Assembly (NCBI GenBank): GCA_028281665.1
Contig: JANQJK010000004.1
Location: forward strand, 129,165 to 193,164
Length of the DNA: 64,000 nt
Source of the DNA: Hyphococcus sp.
GTDB taxonomy: Bacteria > Pseudomonadota > Alphaproteobacteria > Caulobacterales > Parvularculaceae
Direction: 5' to 3'
The notes beneath the pieces are model-generated. The model ran no database searches and had not been told where the DNA came from. It was given only the letters and a program-made list of their open reading frames with translations. Below, piece after piece: positions 35,135-44,604 of this stretch (position 1 is the first letter of the stretch; each line of letters opens with the position of its first letter). The position numbers and the translations under genes are program-made.

Positions 35135-36583
35135 ATGAGTAAAGACCCGTATTCGAAGATCGATCCGCCGGAGATCAAGGTCAGATTGCCGTTCGGCGTG
35201 GGCGCGATCCATTTCGTCGGCATTGGCGGCATCGGCATGTCCGGCATCGCCGAAGTCATGCACAATCTCGGTTATGAAGTGCGCGGCAGCGACGTCGCCG
35301 AGGGGCCGAACGTCCAGCGCCTTCGCGACAAGGGCATAAACGTCACCATCGGCCATTCGCCCGACAACGTAAAAGGCGCCGAGGCGGTGATTATCTCCAC
35401 CGCCATTCGCCGGGACAATCCGGAAGTCGCCGCCGCGCGCGCCCGGCATATTCCGGTGGTGCGCCGCGCCGACATGCTGGCGGAACTGATGCGCCTTAAA
35501 TGGACAGTCTCCATTGCCGGCACCCACGGCAAGACGACAACGACGAGCATGGTCGCCGCCTTGCTCGATGAGGCGAGCCTAGATCCCACGGTGATCAATG
35601 GCGGCATCATCAACGCCTATGGCGCCAATGCGCGCCTTGGCGAGGGCGACTGGATGGTGGTGGAGGCGGATGAATCCGATGGCACCTTCATTCGCCTGCC
35701 GACGACGATTGCGGTTGTCACCAATATCGATCCCGAACACCTCGATCACTGGGCGGGGTTTGAAAACCTGCGCGACGCGTTCGACACTTTCATTGAGAAC
35801 ACGCCGTTTTACGGTTTCGGCGTTGTCTGTCTCGACCATCCGGAAGTGCAGGCGCTGGTGGGGCGCGTTACGGATCGTCGCCTCATTACCTATGGCGCCA
35901 ATCCGCAGGCGGACGTGCGTGCGGAGAACATGCGCTTCGACGAAGGCGCGTCGCATTATGATATCGTGTTTCGCGAACGTGGCAAGGAGATCAGCCGCCT
36001 GAAAAACGTCACGCTGCCGATGCCCGGCGTTCACAATGTTCTGAATTCATTGCCTGCGGCGATTGTCGCCAAGCGACTCGGCGCGAGCGACGAGCAGATC
36101 AAGTCGGGCTTCAAAAAGTTCGAAGGCGTGAAGCGCCGCTTTACGAAAGCCGGCGAGTGGAAGGGCGTCACGATCATCGACGATTACGGCCATCATCCGG
36201 TGGAGATTGCGGCCGTTCTGCGCGCCGCGCGCAACATCGCCAAGGGCAAGGTCATCGCCGTCGTGCAGCCCCATCGATACACCCGCGTGCGCGATCTGTT
36301 TGACGATTTCTGCGGCTGCCTTAACGAAGCCGACATCGCGTTTTTCACCGACATTTACGCCGCCGGCGAGGCGCCCATCGAAGGCGCGGACCAGAAGGCG
36401 CTGGTGGAAGGGCTGAAGGGCCACGGTCATAAGGATGCGCGCGCGCTGAAATCCCTCGACGATTTGCCGCGTGAAATTGCGAGCGTCGCGGAACCCGGCG
36501 ACTACGTCATTTGCCTCGGCGCCGGGGATATTACGAAACATGCGAACGCGCTGGCGGGGCAGCTTTCGAAAGCCGGCGCATGA
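35135..36583 (+). CDS. murC: UDP-MurNAc:L-alanine ligase
   Basis: MurC adds the first stem-peptide residue. Motifs: [25 protein letters not shown] (UDP-binding), [31 protein letters not shown] (ATP), [21 protein letters not shown], and [18 protein letters not shown]. 482 residues, full length. Starts 6 nt after murG; the ATG of murB overlaps its stop. Confidence 0.98.
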   Translation: MSKDPYSKIDPPEIKVRLPFGVGAIHFVGIGGIGMSGIAEVMHNLGYEVRGSDVAEGPNVQRLRDKGINVTIGHSPDNVKGAEAVIISTAIRRDNPEVAAARARHIPVVRRADMLAELMRLKWTVSIAGTHGKTTTTSMVAALLDEASLDPTVINGGIINAYGANARLGEGDWMVVEADESDGTFIRLPTTIAVVTNIDPEHLDHWAGFENLRDAFDTFIENTPFYGFGVVCLDHPEVQALVGRVTDRRLITYGANPQADVRAENMRFDEGASHYDIVFRERGKEISRLKNVTLPMPGVHNVLNSLPAAIVAKRLGASDEQIKSGFKKFEGVKRRFTKAGEWKGVTIIDDYGHHPVEIAAVLRAARNIAKGKVIAVVQPHRYTRVRDLFDDFCGCLNEADIAFFTDIYAAGEAPIEGADQKALVEGLKGHGHKDARALKSLDDLPREIASVAEPGDYVICLGAGDITKHANALAGQLSKAGA

Positions 36584-37500
36584 CGCGCGTCTCGCCTTCA
36601 GACCTTCCCGCGGTTCGCGGCAAGTATATTGAGAAGGCGAACCTCTCTGCGCTGACGTGGTTTCGCGTTGGCGGGGCGGCGGATGTGTTGTTTCAGCCGG
36701 CGGACGACGAGGATCTTGCACACTTTCTGAAAAACACGCCGGCGGACATTCCCGTTTATCCCGTTGGCGTCGGCTCGAACCTGCTCGTGCGCGACGGCGG
36801 CGTGCGCGGCGTCGTCATTCGTCTGGGCGCCCCCTTTGCAAAAATCGAAGTGGAGGGGACGCGCGTCATCGCCGGCGCTGCGGCGCTCGATGCGCAGGTC
36901 GCAAAACGCGCCGGCGCCGCCGGCGTCGCCGGTCTCGAATTCTATCGCGGCGTGCCGGGAACCATCGGCGGCGCGCTGGCCATGAACGCCGGCGCCTATG
37001 GCGGCGAGACGAAGGACGTGCTGGTCGAAGCCGTCGGCTATACCCGCGCCGGCGAACGGCGCGTCTTCGCAAACGACGAGATGGGTTTTTCTTATCGCCA
37101 TGCGGACGCTGCGGACGGGATCATCTTCACCCGCGCCGTCTTCGAAGGCCGTTCAGGCGATCCGACCGCGATCGAGGAAAAGATGCGCGAAATCATGACC
37201 TCCCGCGAGGCTTCGCAGCCGATCCGCGAGCGCACAGGGGGGTCCACCTTCGCCAATCCGGACCCGGAACGCTCCGGCGGACGTAAATCCTGGCAGTTGA
37301 TCGACGCGGTTGGCGGGCGCGGCCGCATCGTCGGCGACGCCCAGGTCTCCGAACAGCACTGCAACTTCATGATCAATCGCGGCAAGGCCACCGCCGCAGA
37401 TCTTGAAGAGTTAATAGAGTCTTTACGTAACGATGTCTTAACGAAGACAGGCGTGGAGTTGCGCTGGGAAATCAGGCGTATCGGAGAGCCCGCCGGGTGA
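36580..37500 (+). CDS. murB: UDP-N-acetylenolpyruvoylglucosamine reductase
   Basis: MurB reduces UDP-GlcNAc-enolpyruvate to UDP-MurNAc with FAD and NADPH. Motifs: [105 protein letters not shown] (catalytic Ser) and [20 protein letters not shown]. 306 residues from the ATG that overlaps the murC stop. The last 30 codons contain an unusual cluster of TTA and ATA codons, described separately. Confidence 0.97.
   Translation: MTRVSPSDLPAVRGKYIEKANLSALTWFRVGGAADVLFQPADDEDLAHFLKNTPADIPVYPVGVGSNLLVRDGGVRGVVIRLGAPFAKIEVEGTRVIAGAAALDAQVAKRAGAAGVAGLEFYRGVPGTIGGALAMNAGAYGGETKDVLVEAVGYTRAGERRVFANDEMGFSYRHADAADGIIFTRAVFEGRSGDPTAIEEKMREIMTSREASQPIRERTGGSTFANPDPERSGGRKSWQLIDAVGGRGRIVGDAQVSEQHCNFMINRGKATAADLEELIESLRNDVLTKTGVELRWEIRRIGEPAG
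37411..37442. promoter_or_regulatory. Candidate CtrA-type sites embedded in the 3' end of murB
   Basis: TTAA (37411-37414), spacer TAGAGTC with a GANTC site (GAGTC), then TTTA (37422-37425): one mismatch from the CtrA box. A further TTAAC half-site is at 37438-37442. It lies 55 bp upstream of ddl. Three TTA and one ATA codon are packed in here, against the codon use of the gene. Confidence 0.35.
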
Positions 37501-38423
37501 GCAGGAAATACAAACGCATCGCCGTCCTCAAAGGCGGCTGGTCGCCGGAGCGGGAAGTGTCGCTCAATTCCGGCGCCGCTGCGGCTGAGGCGCTTGCCGA
37601 GGCCGGCTACGACGCAATCGAAATTGACGCCACGCGCGATCTCGCGGAGCAGCTGAAAGCGGCAAAGCCCGACGCCGTCTTTAATGCATTGCACGGGCAG
37701 TGGGGCGAGGACGGATGCGTGCAGGGCCTGCTGGAAGTGCTTGAGCTTCCCTACACCCATTCCGGCGTCATGGCCTCGGCATTGGCCATGGACAAACAAC
37801 GCGCCAAGGCCGTCTTTGAAGATGCGGAGATTCCTTCGCCGCCGGGGAAGATTGTCACGCGCGCCGAAGCGGCGGGCGGCGCCGTCATGTCGGCGCCCTA
37901 TGTCGTTAAGCCCAATGCGCAGGGCTCGTCCGTGGGCGTCTATATTGTGCGCGAAGGCGACAACCGCCCGCCTGCGGAACTGACCAGCGAGGAATGGGCG
38001 CTTGGCGACGATGTGCTGGTGGAGAAATTCATTCCCGGGCGCGAACTGACTGTTGCCGTCATGGGCGATCGGCCCCTGTGCGTGACGGAGATCACCACCT
38101 CGCTCGCCTTCTATGATTACGAGGCGAAATACGCTGCGGGCGGATCGACCCATGTGCTGCCGGCGGACGTCCCCGATGCGATCACGGATCGCTGCCTCGA
38201 TCTCGCCTTGCGGGCCCATCGGGCGCTCGGGTGTCGCGGGCTGTCCCGCGCCGATTTCCGCTACGACCCCGAGGCGGACGGCGAACAGATCTACTGCCTT
38301 GAGGTGAACACGCAGCCGGGCCTCACCTCTACCTCGCTGGCGCCGGAGCAGGCCACGCATATGGGCGTCTCGTTTCCTGAACTCTGCGCCTGGATTGCGG
38401 AGGATGCATCGTGCCAAAGGTGA
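37497..38423 (+). CDS. ddl: D-alanine--D-alanine ligase
   Basis: Ddl makes the D-Ala-D-Ala dipeptide used by MurF. ATP-grasp enzyme of 308 residues: [94 protein letters not shown], and [23 protein letters not shown] start overlapping the murB stop by 4 nt; overlaps ftsQ by 13 nt. Confidence 0.98.
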   Translation: MSRKYKRIAVLKGGWSPEREVSLNSGAAAAEALAEAGYDAIEIDATRDLAEQLKAAKPDAVFNALHGQWGEDGCVQGLLEVLELPYTHSGVMASALAMDKQRAKAVFEDAEIPSPPGKIVTRAEAAGGAVMSAPYVVKPNAQGSSVGVYIVREGDNRPPAELTSEEWALGDDVLVEKFIPGRELTVAVMGDRPLCVTEITTSLAFYDYEAKYAAGGSTHVLPADVPDAITDRCLDLALRAHRALGCRGLSRADFRYDPEADGEQIYCLEVNTQPGLTSTSLAPEQATHMGVSFPELCAWIAEDASCQR

Positions 38424-39271
38424 AACGTAAGAAGGCAGCAAAACGTCGAACGACTTCAAAGCGTTCGGAGAGTCTCTTTACGAAGATGCGAGACGCCGCA
38501 TCGCGTTACGCCGTCGCCATGGTCGCCGGCGTGACCGTGGTGCTCGCCCTCGGCGCCGCTGCGCTTGTGTCCGGCGGTTATGTCGGTCTTGCCGGCGAAC
38601 GCGTGGGCGCGGTTGTGCGCAATGCAACGGTCGCCGCCGGGCTTGATATCCGGCGGGTGACGGCCATCGGCTTCGACAAGACGACGGACGCGGACATTCT
38701 CGGCGCGATCGGGCCCGTCGTCGGCGCCTCGATCGCACATTTCGACATTCACGCCGCTAGGGCCCGGGTTGAAAATATCGGCTGGGTCCGGTCTGCATCG
38801 GTGACGCGGCTCTGGCCGAACACCGTGCACGTTTCTGTCCGTGAACGCGAACCGGCTGCGGTCTGGCAGCTTTCCGGCGCGCTGCACCTGATCGATCAGT
38901 CCGGCGCCGTGATCGGCGAGGTCGACGTTTACGAATATTCCAACCTGCCGTTGATTGTGGGCGCCGGCGCGCCGGACAGCGTGTCCGATGTTCTTAAAGC
39001 CTTGCGTAGCGAACCCGAACTCTGGGGCGAGGCGGCCGCACTGGTGCGTGTCGGCGAACGCCGATGGAACCTGCGGCTTAAATCCGGCGCGGATGTGAAG
39101 TTTCCGGAAGAAGATGTCGACGGTGCCGTCAGGACGCTGGCCCGTCTACAGACAGCATACGGATTGCTTGACCGGCCTCTCGAATATGTCGATCTTCGCG
39201 ATCCGTCTCGACTTGTTTATCGCGAACTTGATGGCGGCGACGATGGCGCCGCCGAAAAACGGATTCAATAG
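38411..39271 (+). CDS. ftsQ: Cell-division protein FtsQ
   Basis: A bitopic divisome protein: Lys/Arg-rich cytoplasmic N-terminus ([11 protein letters not shown]), one transmembrane span (about residues 34-58, [23 protein letters not shown]), a POTRA domain ([29 protein letters not shown]) and the FtsQ beta domain ([31 protein letters not shown]). 286 residues, GTG start inside ddl. Position before ftsA is canonical. Confidence 0.96.
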   Translation: MPKVKRKKAAKRRTTSKRSESLFTKMRDAASRYAVAMVAGVTVVLALGAAALVSGGYVGLAGERVGAVVRNATVAAGLDIRRVTAIGFDKTTDADILGAIGPVVGASIAHFDIHAARARVENIGWVRSASVTRLWPNTVHVSVREREPAAVWQLSGALHLIDQSGAVIGEVDVYEYSNLPLIVGAGAPDSVSDVLKALRSEPELWGEAAALVRVGERRWNLRLKSGADVKFPEEDVDGAVRTLARLQTAYGLLDRPLEYVDLRDPSRLVYRELDGGDDGAAEKRIQ

Positions 39272-39316
39272 GCGCCCCGTCGCCTGAACGATTGCCCAAT
39301 GAAGGAGACGCCGCGC

Positions 39317-40630
39317 ATGAAACGGCGCGCCGCGACCAATTCCGACGCTTCAAATGTTCGGCCCCTGCGTCGCAAGCGGGACGATCGCGTGATCGCCGCG
39401 ATTGATCTCGGCGCGTCCAAGGTTGCTTGTTTTATCGCCGTCCTGACGCCGGACCGTGAAAGCGACATGGGCGCGGAAGTGATCGGCGTCGGCTGCTGCG
39501 GTCTGCCGCCGCGGGCTGCGACCGGGCGATCGGTCGATAATCTCGAAGCCTCGTTGCGCCGCGCGGTTGAAGCGGCCGAGCGCATGGCGGGCGTCGAAAT
39601 CGGCGCCGCCCATGTCGCCGTTCCCGGTCGTCTTGTTCGAGCCCGGCGCATTGGCGTCGATCTGGAAATTGCCGATGGCGTCGTGACGCAGGAGGATATC
39701 GACGACGCGGTTCGGGAAGGGGCGGGTCTTGCTGCGGCGCCGGACTGCGCTGCGTTGTCCGCAAGTCCGATTGCCTATCGCGTCGACAGCGAGGCGGTCT
39801 ATGACGATCCCGTCGGACGGCCGGGCGCGCTGCTTTCTGCCGAGTTGCTGGGCCTGTCGGTGCGCGAAAGCGTCGTCGACAATTTGTCCGCGATGATTGA
39901 ACGATGCGGCCTGAAAGCGATGGAAGTCGTCCCGGCGCCGGTCGCCGCGGCGGAAAGCTGCCTCATCGAGGACGAAAAGGAACTGGGCGTGGTGCTGATC
40001 GATATCGGCGCCGCGTCGACCGGCTATGCTGTTTACGATGACGGCGCACTTGTTGACTGCGGCGGCGTCGGTGTCGGCGGCGGGCATATCACGAAAGACG
40101 TTGCGCAGATTTTCGGCGCGCCTCTTGCGGATGCGGAGCGCATCAAAACACTGCACGGCGCGGCGCTGATCGGGCCGGGCGACGAGCATCGGTTCGTTGA
40201 TTTTCCGCGCCTTGGCGACGGCGCCGATCCAAGCCGGGCCAGCCGCGCCGATCTCTGCGAAGTGATTATTCCGCGCATGGAAGAAATTTTCGAACTGGTT
40301 GCGGCGAAGCTGCCGGGCGACCGGCATGTGCGAACGAACCTCAGGCGCGCGGTGATTACCGGCGGCGGCAGCCTGTTGCTGGGCGCCCGTGAGATCGCCG
40401 AAAAGACCCTTGCCATGAAAGCCCGCATCGGCCGGCCGCTGTCGATGATCGGCGCGCCGGAAGTCGGCGCCGCGCCCGGATTTTCCGTCTGCGCCGGATT
40501 GATCCTGAATGCGGCGTCGAAGCCGCCGGCGGGCAAGTTTTTTCTTGGCGGCGCACGCCAATCACTTCATCCGTTAGCGAAACCGGCGATGTTCGGCGGC
40601 GCTGGCGCCTGGCTTCGCGCAAAATTTTAA
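39317..40630 (+). CDS. ftsA: Cell-division protein FtsA
   Basis: Actin-like protein that anchors FtsZ to the membrane. First nucleotide loop IAAIDLGASKVACFIAVL; SHS2 region; second loop reads D229-IGAAST, where most FtsA proteins have DxGGGTT; C-terminal amphipathic membrane-targeting helix (GGAGAWLRAKF). The ATG at 39317 has an AAGGAGA ribosome site 8 nt upstream, so it is preferred over the ATG at 39299 that lies before that site. 437 residues. The gap to ftsZ is a regulatory leader. Confidence 0.95.
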   Translation: MKRRAATNSDASNVRPLRRKRDDRVIAAIDLGASKVACFIAVLTPDRESDMGAEVIGVGCCGLPPRAATGRSVDNLEASLRRAVEAAERMAGVEIGAAHVAVPGRLVRARRIGVDLEIADGVVTQEDIDDAVREGAGLAAAPDCAALSASPIAYRVDSEAVYDDPVGRPGALLSAELLGLSVRESVVDNLSAMIERCGLKAMEVVPAPVAAAESCLIEDEKELGVVLIDIGAASTGYAVYDDGALVDCGGVGVGGGHITKDVAQIFGAPLADAERIKTLHGAALIGPGDEHRFVDFPRLGDGADPSRASRADLCEVIIPRMEEIFELVAAKLPGDRHVRTNLRRAVITGGGSLLLGAREIAEKTLAMKARIGRPLSMIGAPEVGAAPGFSVCAGLILNAASKPPAGKFFLGGARQSLHPLAKPAMFGGAGAWLRAKF

Positions 40631-40637
40631 TCCGCCG

Positions 40638-40652
40638 TTAATGACCCGTTAA
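40638..40652. promoter_or_regulatory. CtrA box 1 upstream of ftsZ
   Basis: TTAA, spacer TGACCCG (7 nt), TTAA followed by C: an exact TTAA-N7-TTAA match, 95 bp before the ftsZ start. CtrA is known to repress ftsZ in Caulobacter. Confidence 0.8.
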
Positions 40653-40674
40653 CGATTTGGAAAGGGTTCTGAAC

Positions 40675-40704
40675 GAATCTTTAATTCGTGATTAATCATG
40701 ACTC
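40675..40704. promoter_or_regulatory. Two GANTC (CcrM) methylation sites in the ftsZ leader
   Basis: GAATC at 40675-40679 and GACTC at 40700-40704 flank CtrA box 2. In Caulobacter, CcrM methylation of GANTC promotes ftsZ transcription through GcrA. Confidence 0.6.
40681..40695. promoter_or_regulatory. CtrA box 2 upstream of ftsZ
   Basis: TTAA, spacer TTCGTGA (7 nt), TTAA: a second exact CtrA-consensus match in the same 116-bp leader, 52 bp before the ftsZ start. Confidence 0.8.
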
Positions 40705-40746
40705 TTTGCCTCGCCCTCAATCGCCCCATGCCAACCGGAGCATCCA

Positions 40747-42381
40747 ATGCCGTTAAATCTAAGCGTGCCCGAACTTACTGAACTCAAACCGCGCATCAGC
40801 GTCATCGGCGTCGGCGGCGCCGGCGGCAACGCCGTTAACAATATGATCGAGTCCCAGCTCGAAGGCGTCGAATTCGTCGTCGCGAACACGGATGCGCAGG
40901 CGGTCGGCCTGTCGAAGGCCGACAAGAAGATTCAGCTTGGCGTGAAGACGACCCAAGGGCTCGGCGCCGGTTCGGTGCCGGATATCGGCCGGGCGGCGGC
41001 GGAAGAGTCCATTGACGAGATCATGGAGCATGTGGGCAACGCGCATATGCTGTTCGTCACCGCCGGCATGGGCGGCGGCACCGGCACCGGCGCAGGGCCC
41101 GTTATTGCCAAGGCCGCCAAGGAGCGCGATATTCTGACGGTTGGCGTCGTAACCAAGCCGTTCCATTTCGAGGGCGCGCGGCGCATGCGCATTGCGACGG
41201 CGGGCATCGAGGAATTGCAGAAGCACGTCGACACGCTGCTGATCATTCCGAACCAGAACCTGTTCTCCATCGCCAATGAGCGCACGACCTTTCACGAAGC
41301 GTTCGCCATGGCCGATCAGGTTCTGCATTCCGGCGTGCGCGGCATCACCGATCTCATGGTCATGCCTGGCCTCATCAATCTCGACTTCGCCGATGTGCGC
41401 ACCGTCATGAGCGAGATGGGCAAGGCGATGATGGGAACCGGCGAAGCCGAGGGCGACAAGCGCGCCATCGAGGCGGCGGAAGCGGCGATCTCAAATCCGC
41501 TGCTCGACGAAGTCTCCATGAAGGGCGCGCGGGGCGTACTGATCAATATCACCGGCTCCATGGATATGACGCTGTTTGAAGTGGACGAAGCGGCCAACCG
41601 CATTCGCGCCGAGGTCGATCCCGATGCGAATATTATTGTCGGCTCGACGTTCAATCAGGATCTTGAAGGCAAGGTGCGTGTCTCGGTCGTTGCCACAGGC
41701 ATCGACATCGAAGAGGACGAAAGCCGACCGACCGTGCGCGTCAACACCGGCGCGACGGCGAAACCGTGGCGCCAGCCCCTCGTGGTGAATGCGCCGGCGG
41801 ATGCGGTCGCAACGGCGAGCGCCGATGAAACGAAGCCCGCCGAACCGGCGCCGGCTGTGAGCGCATCGGCTCCGACGACTGCGCAGGCGACCGCAGCGCC
41901 GACTCCTGGCGCCGCTGGGTCGGAACCGGCGGCGAATCCGGTCGGCGACGTGCATGAACGCATCCGACGCATGCTCACTGAGGGCGCCGCGGGAGACCTT
42001 GCCGCGAAGCCGCCTTATCGTTCGCATGCGGCGACAGACGGCACGGTTGACGCCAGACGCGAGCCGCCCCTTGCGCCGCGACGCGCCGAAGAAGCCAAGC
42101 CCGCGCTCAATCCTTTCCGCGGGGCGCAGACTCTCGGCAAGAATCCCCTTGAGGCGGCGGTCGGCATCTTCAAATCCATAGGCGGCGCGCCCCGTGACGA
42201 CCGCGCCGAAGCGCCGGCCCCCAGACCGTTGGAACCGCGGGCGCCGGAGCCCGGAGGGCGCGAGCCAAGGGCCCAGGAGGCGTCAAAACCGGCCTCACGG
42301 GTGCGGGGCGACCTGTTTGAGGATCAGGAAGACGCCGATCTAGAGATTCCGTCCTTCCTGCGGAAGAAAAAGACCGGATAG
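40747..42381 (+). CDS. ftsZ: Cell-division GTPase FtsZ
   Basis: Tubulin-like GTPase that forms the Z ring. GTPase core to about residue 320: [54 protein letters not shown] (tubulin signature), and [21 protein letters not shown] long Ala/Pro/Glu-rich linker (about 330-525) precedes the C-terminal peptide [14 protein letters not shown] that binds FtsA and other partners. 544 residues, long as usual for Alphaproteobacteria. CCGGAG lies 8 nt before the ATG. Leader carries CtrA and GANTC sites; a strong terminator follows. Confidence 0.98.
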   Translation: MPLNLSVPELTELKPRISVIGVGGAGGNAVNNMIESQLEGVEFVVANTDAQAVGLSKADKKIQLGVKTTQGLGAGSVPDIGRAAAEESIDEIMEHVGNAHMLFVTAGMGGGTGTGAGPVIAKAAKERDILTVGVVTKPFHFEGARRMRIATAGIEELQKHVDTLLIIPNQNLFSIANERTTFHEAFAMADQVLHSGVRGITDLMVMPGLINLDFADVRTVMSEMGKAMMGTGEAEGDKRAIEAAEAAISNPLLDEVSMKGARGVLINITGSMDMTLFEVDEAANRIRAEVDPDANIIVGSTFNQDLEGKVRVSVVATGIDIEEDESRPTVRVNTGATAKPWRQPLVVNAPADAVATASADETKPAEPAPAVSASAPTTAQATAAPTPGAAGSEPAANPVGDVHERIRRMLTEGAAGDLAAKPPYRSHAATDGTVDARREPPLAPRRAEEAKPALNPFRGAQTLGKNPLEAAVGIFKSIGGAPRDDRAEAPAPRPLEPRAPEPGGREPRAQEASKPASRVRGDLFEDQEDADLEIPSFLRKKKTG

Positions 42382-42422
42382 GCCCGATTCTTCCCGCCAT
42401 AACAAAATCGTAATTGCGTTGA

Positions 42423-42456
42423 GAAACGCCGCGCGGCCTGCGCGGCGTTTCCTTTT
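42423..42456 (+). terminator. Intrinsic terminator after ftsZ
   Basis: A perfect 12-bp stem (GAAACGCCGCGC / GCGCGGCGTTTC) with a GGCCT loop is followed by CTTTT. It ends the dcw transcript after ftsZ, so lpxC should have its own promoter in the AT-rich 125 bp that follow. Confidence 0.88.
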
Positions 42457-42581
42457 GGCGCGATATGTAACATAAGTATATAAAGGTTGACTGCGGCGAT
42501 TGTACTGCGCTGTAGAAAAAGGCGTAAAAATAGCGCCGTCGTAGAGCAAGCGACTATGTCGCGTCGGGGGTTCGATAAACG

Positions 42582-43484
42582 GTGTCCGCAAACGTGCGTT
42601 TTGATCATCCTCGTCAGGCGCGCCAGTCGTCATTGGGTCGGCCGGCTGTTTTTGACGGCGTAGGCCTTCATTCCGGAGAGGAATGCCGGGTTGTCGTGAA
42701 CCCGGCGCCGGCGGACGCCGGCATCTTGTTTATGCGCAGGGACGGCGACGGCGACAAGTTCCGCTCTACCATCGCCGCAAGCCCCGAAAACGTCGTTCGC
42801 AGCGACCATGGGACGACGCTGGGCAACGCCTTCGGCGCGTCCATCGCGACTGTCGAGCATCTATTGGCGGCGCTCGCGATTTCGCAGATCGACAATGCGT
42901 TTATCGACATCACCGGCCCGGAAATCCCGATCCTCGACGGCAGCGCGGCGCCGTTCCTTGAGGGCTTCGAAACGGCGGGTGTGCGGGTTCAGTCTTCGCC
43001 GCGTTCGTCCTTTGAGGTCGCCGAGGCTGTTCATATCGTCGACGACGACCGAGCCATCCTGATCGAGCCGGCCGATGACTTCTCTCTGAAGGTCGAAATC
43101 GACTTTGAGGACTGCCTGATCGGTCGCCAGTCGCTTTCGATTTCCCTCCGCGACGCCGAGGAAATCGCGCGGATCGCCAGCGCCCGAACTTTCTGCCGCC
43201 TGTATGAAGTCGACGCGCTGCGCCGCGCAGGTCTCATTCGCGGCGGGTCGCTGGAGAATTCGATCGTCGTGGACGGCGAACGCCTTCTGAACGGCGCGGG
43301 CCTGCGCGATTCCCATGAATTCGTATTGCACAAGGCCCTCGACCTCCTCGGCGATCTGTACCTTCTGGGGATGCCTGTTCGGGGCGCCGTGCACGCCATC
43401 AAGCCGGGCCATGACCTGAATTGCCGCGCGGCGCTGGCGCTCTATCGCCAGCTTCACCCGGCGCGCCAGGCCGCCGCCGTTTGA
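42582..43484 (+). CDS. lpxC: UDP-3-O-acyl-N-acetylglucosamine deacetylase
   Basis: LpxC is the committed zinc deacetylase of lipid A synthesis. Motifs: AVFDGVGLHSGEECRVVVNPAPADAGILF, ATVEHLLAALAISQIDNAFIDITGPEIPILDGSA (zinc His), RTFCRLYEV, GGSLENSIVV, and HEFVLHKALDLLGDLYLLG (zinc His and Asp). 300 residues, GTG start. Upstream leader of 200 nt holds the ftsZ terminator and then an AT-rich stretch. Confidence 0.97.
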   Translation: MSANVRFDHPRQARQSSLGRPAVFDGVGLHSGEECRVVVNPAPADAGILFMRRDGDGDKFRSTIAASPENVVRSDHGTTLGNAFGASIATVEHLLAALAISQIDNAFIDITGPEIPILDGSAAPFLEGFETAGVRVQSSPRSSFEVAEAVHIVDDDRAILIEPADDFSLKVEIDFEDCLIGRQSLSISLRDAEEIARIASARTFCRLYEVDALRRAGLIRGGSLENSIVVDGERLLNGAGLRDSHEFVLHKALDLLGDLYLLGMPVRGAVHAIKPGHDLNCRAALALYRQLHPARQAAAV

Positions 43485-43555
43485 CGGGCCGGGCGGCCGG
43501 GACTACAACGCCGGTTCCGCGGGGCGGGCGGCGAACTCTAGCGTAAGGGCGTTCT

Positions 43556-44530
43556 GTGACATTCAGCTTCCGTTCATTGCTTCGTTTTCTTTTGGTTTGT
43601 CTGGCGGTCGGCCTCGCCGCGTGCGGTTCGTCGAACAAGAAAGAGAAGTTCGCCTATGTGGAGCGTCCCGTTGAGACGCTTTATGCAGACGGCAAGCGCG
43701 AACTGGAACGCCGGCGCTACGATCGGGCGATCCTCTTTTTTGAAGAGGTGGAGCGCCAACACCCTTATTCCGCCTGGGCGCGCCGTTCCATGCTGATGAA
43801 GGCTTTCGCCTATTATCAGGGTAATGATTACGAAGAGGCGCTGACGGCGATTGACGGGTTTATCGCCCTGCATCCCGGCAACAAGGACGTCGCCTACGCA
43901 TACTACCTGAAAGCGATTTGCCACTATGAACGCATTCGCGATGTGGGGCGCGATCAGGAATATACCAATAACGCCGTCGTCGCCTTGACCGATGTCATCC
44001 GGCGCTTCCCGGAATCGGAGTACGCCCGCGACGCACGGCTGAAGCTCGATCTCACTTACGATCACCTGGCCGGCAAGGAAATGTATGTCGGTCGCTATTA
44101 TCTGAAAGACAACAAACACATTGCGGCGATCAACCGCTTCAAGACCGTCATCACGAAATATCAGACCACGAATCATGTGCCCGAAGCCCTGCATCGGCTC
44201 ACGGAAGCGTATCTTGAACTGGGCATCCTGGATGAAGCCCGGTCGGCCGCGGCGGTGCTGGGTCACAACTATCCGGGCACGCGCTGGTATCAGGACTCCT
44301 ATCGTCTGTTCGAAAAACGCGGGCTGATCCTCGCGGACGGCACGACCCCGTCGCGCCTGCGCGCGGCGTCGACGGAAACCGTCAGGGACGATGATCCCAA
44401 TGAGGCCCTGCGCAAGCTGAACCCGGCCTCCCTGCATGAAGCCCCGCCGCCCACCGCCGCCGAGCTTGACGCCCTGTCGACCAATGCCGACGATCTGTCG
44501 GAAGACCTTGGCGGCCCGGCGGAACTCTAG
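43556..44530 (+). CDS. bamD: Outer-membrane assembly lipoprotein BamD
   Basis: BamD is the essential lipoprotein partner of BamA in outer-membrane protein insertion. A signal peptide with lipobox (GLAAC-G, Cys23) is followed by TPR repeats: VETLYADGKRELERRRYDRAILFFEEVERQHPYSAWARRSMLMKAFAYYQ and later SEYARDARLKLD, with the family-typical EMYVGRYYLKDNKHIAAINRFK. 324 residues; the C-terminal tail after about residue 265 is low in complexity. GTG start. Follows lpxC by 71 nt. Confidence 0.96.
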   Translation: MTFSFRSLLRFLLVCLAVGLAACGSSNKKEKFAYVERPVETLYADGKRELERRRYDRAILFFEEVERQHPYSAWARRSMLMKAFAYYQGNDYEEALTAIDGFIALHPGNKDVAYAYYLKAICHYERIRDVGRDQEYTNNAVVALTDVIRRFPESEYARDARLKLDLTYDHLAGKEMYVGRYYLKDNKHIAAINRFKTVITKYQTTNHVPEALHRLTEAYLELGILDEARSAAAVLGHNYPGTRWYQDSYRLFEKRGLILADGTTPSRLRAASTETVRDDDPNEALRKLNPASLHEAPPPTAAELDALSTNADDLSEDLGGPAEL

Positions 44531-44604
44531 GGCGCCCGCCAGCTTTTCAGCGCTCGGCAAACTGCGATAGAATCCGCGCCGGGAGATTATTGACCGGCGC
44601 ATAT

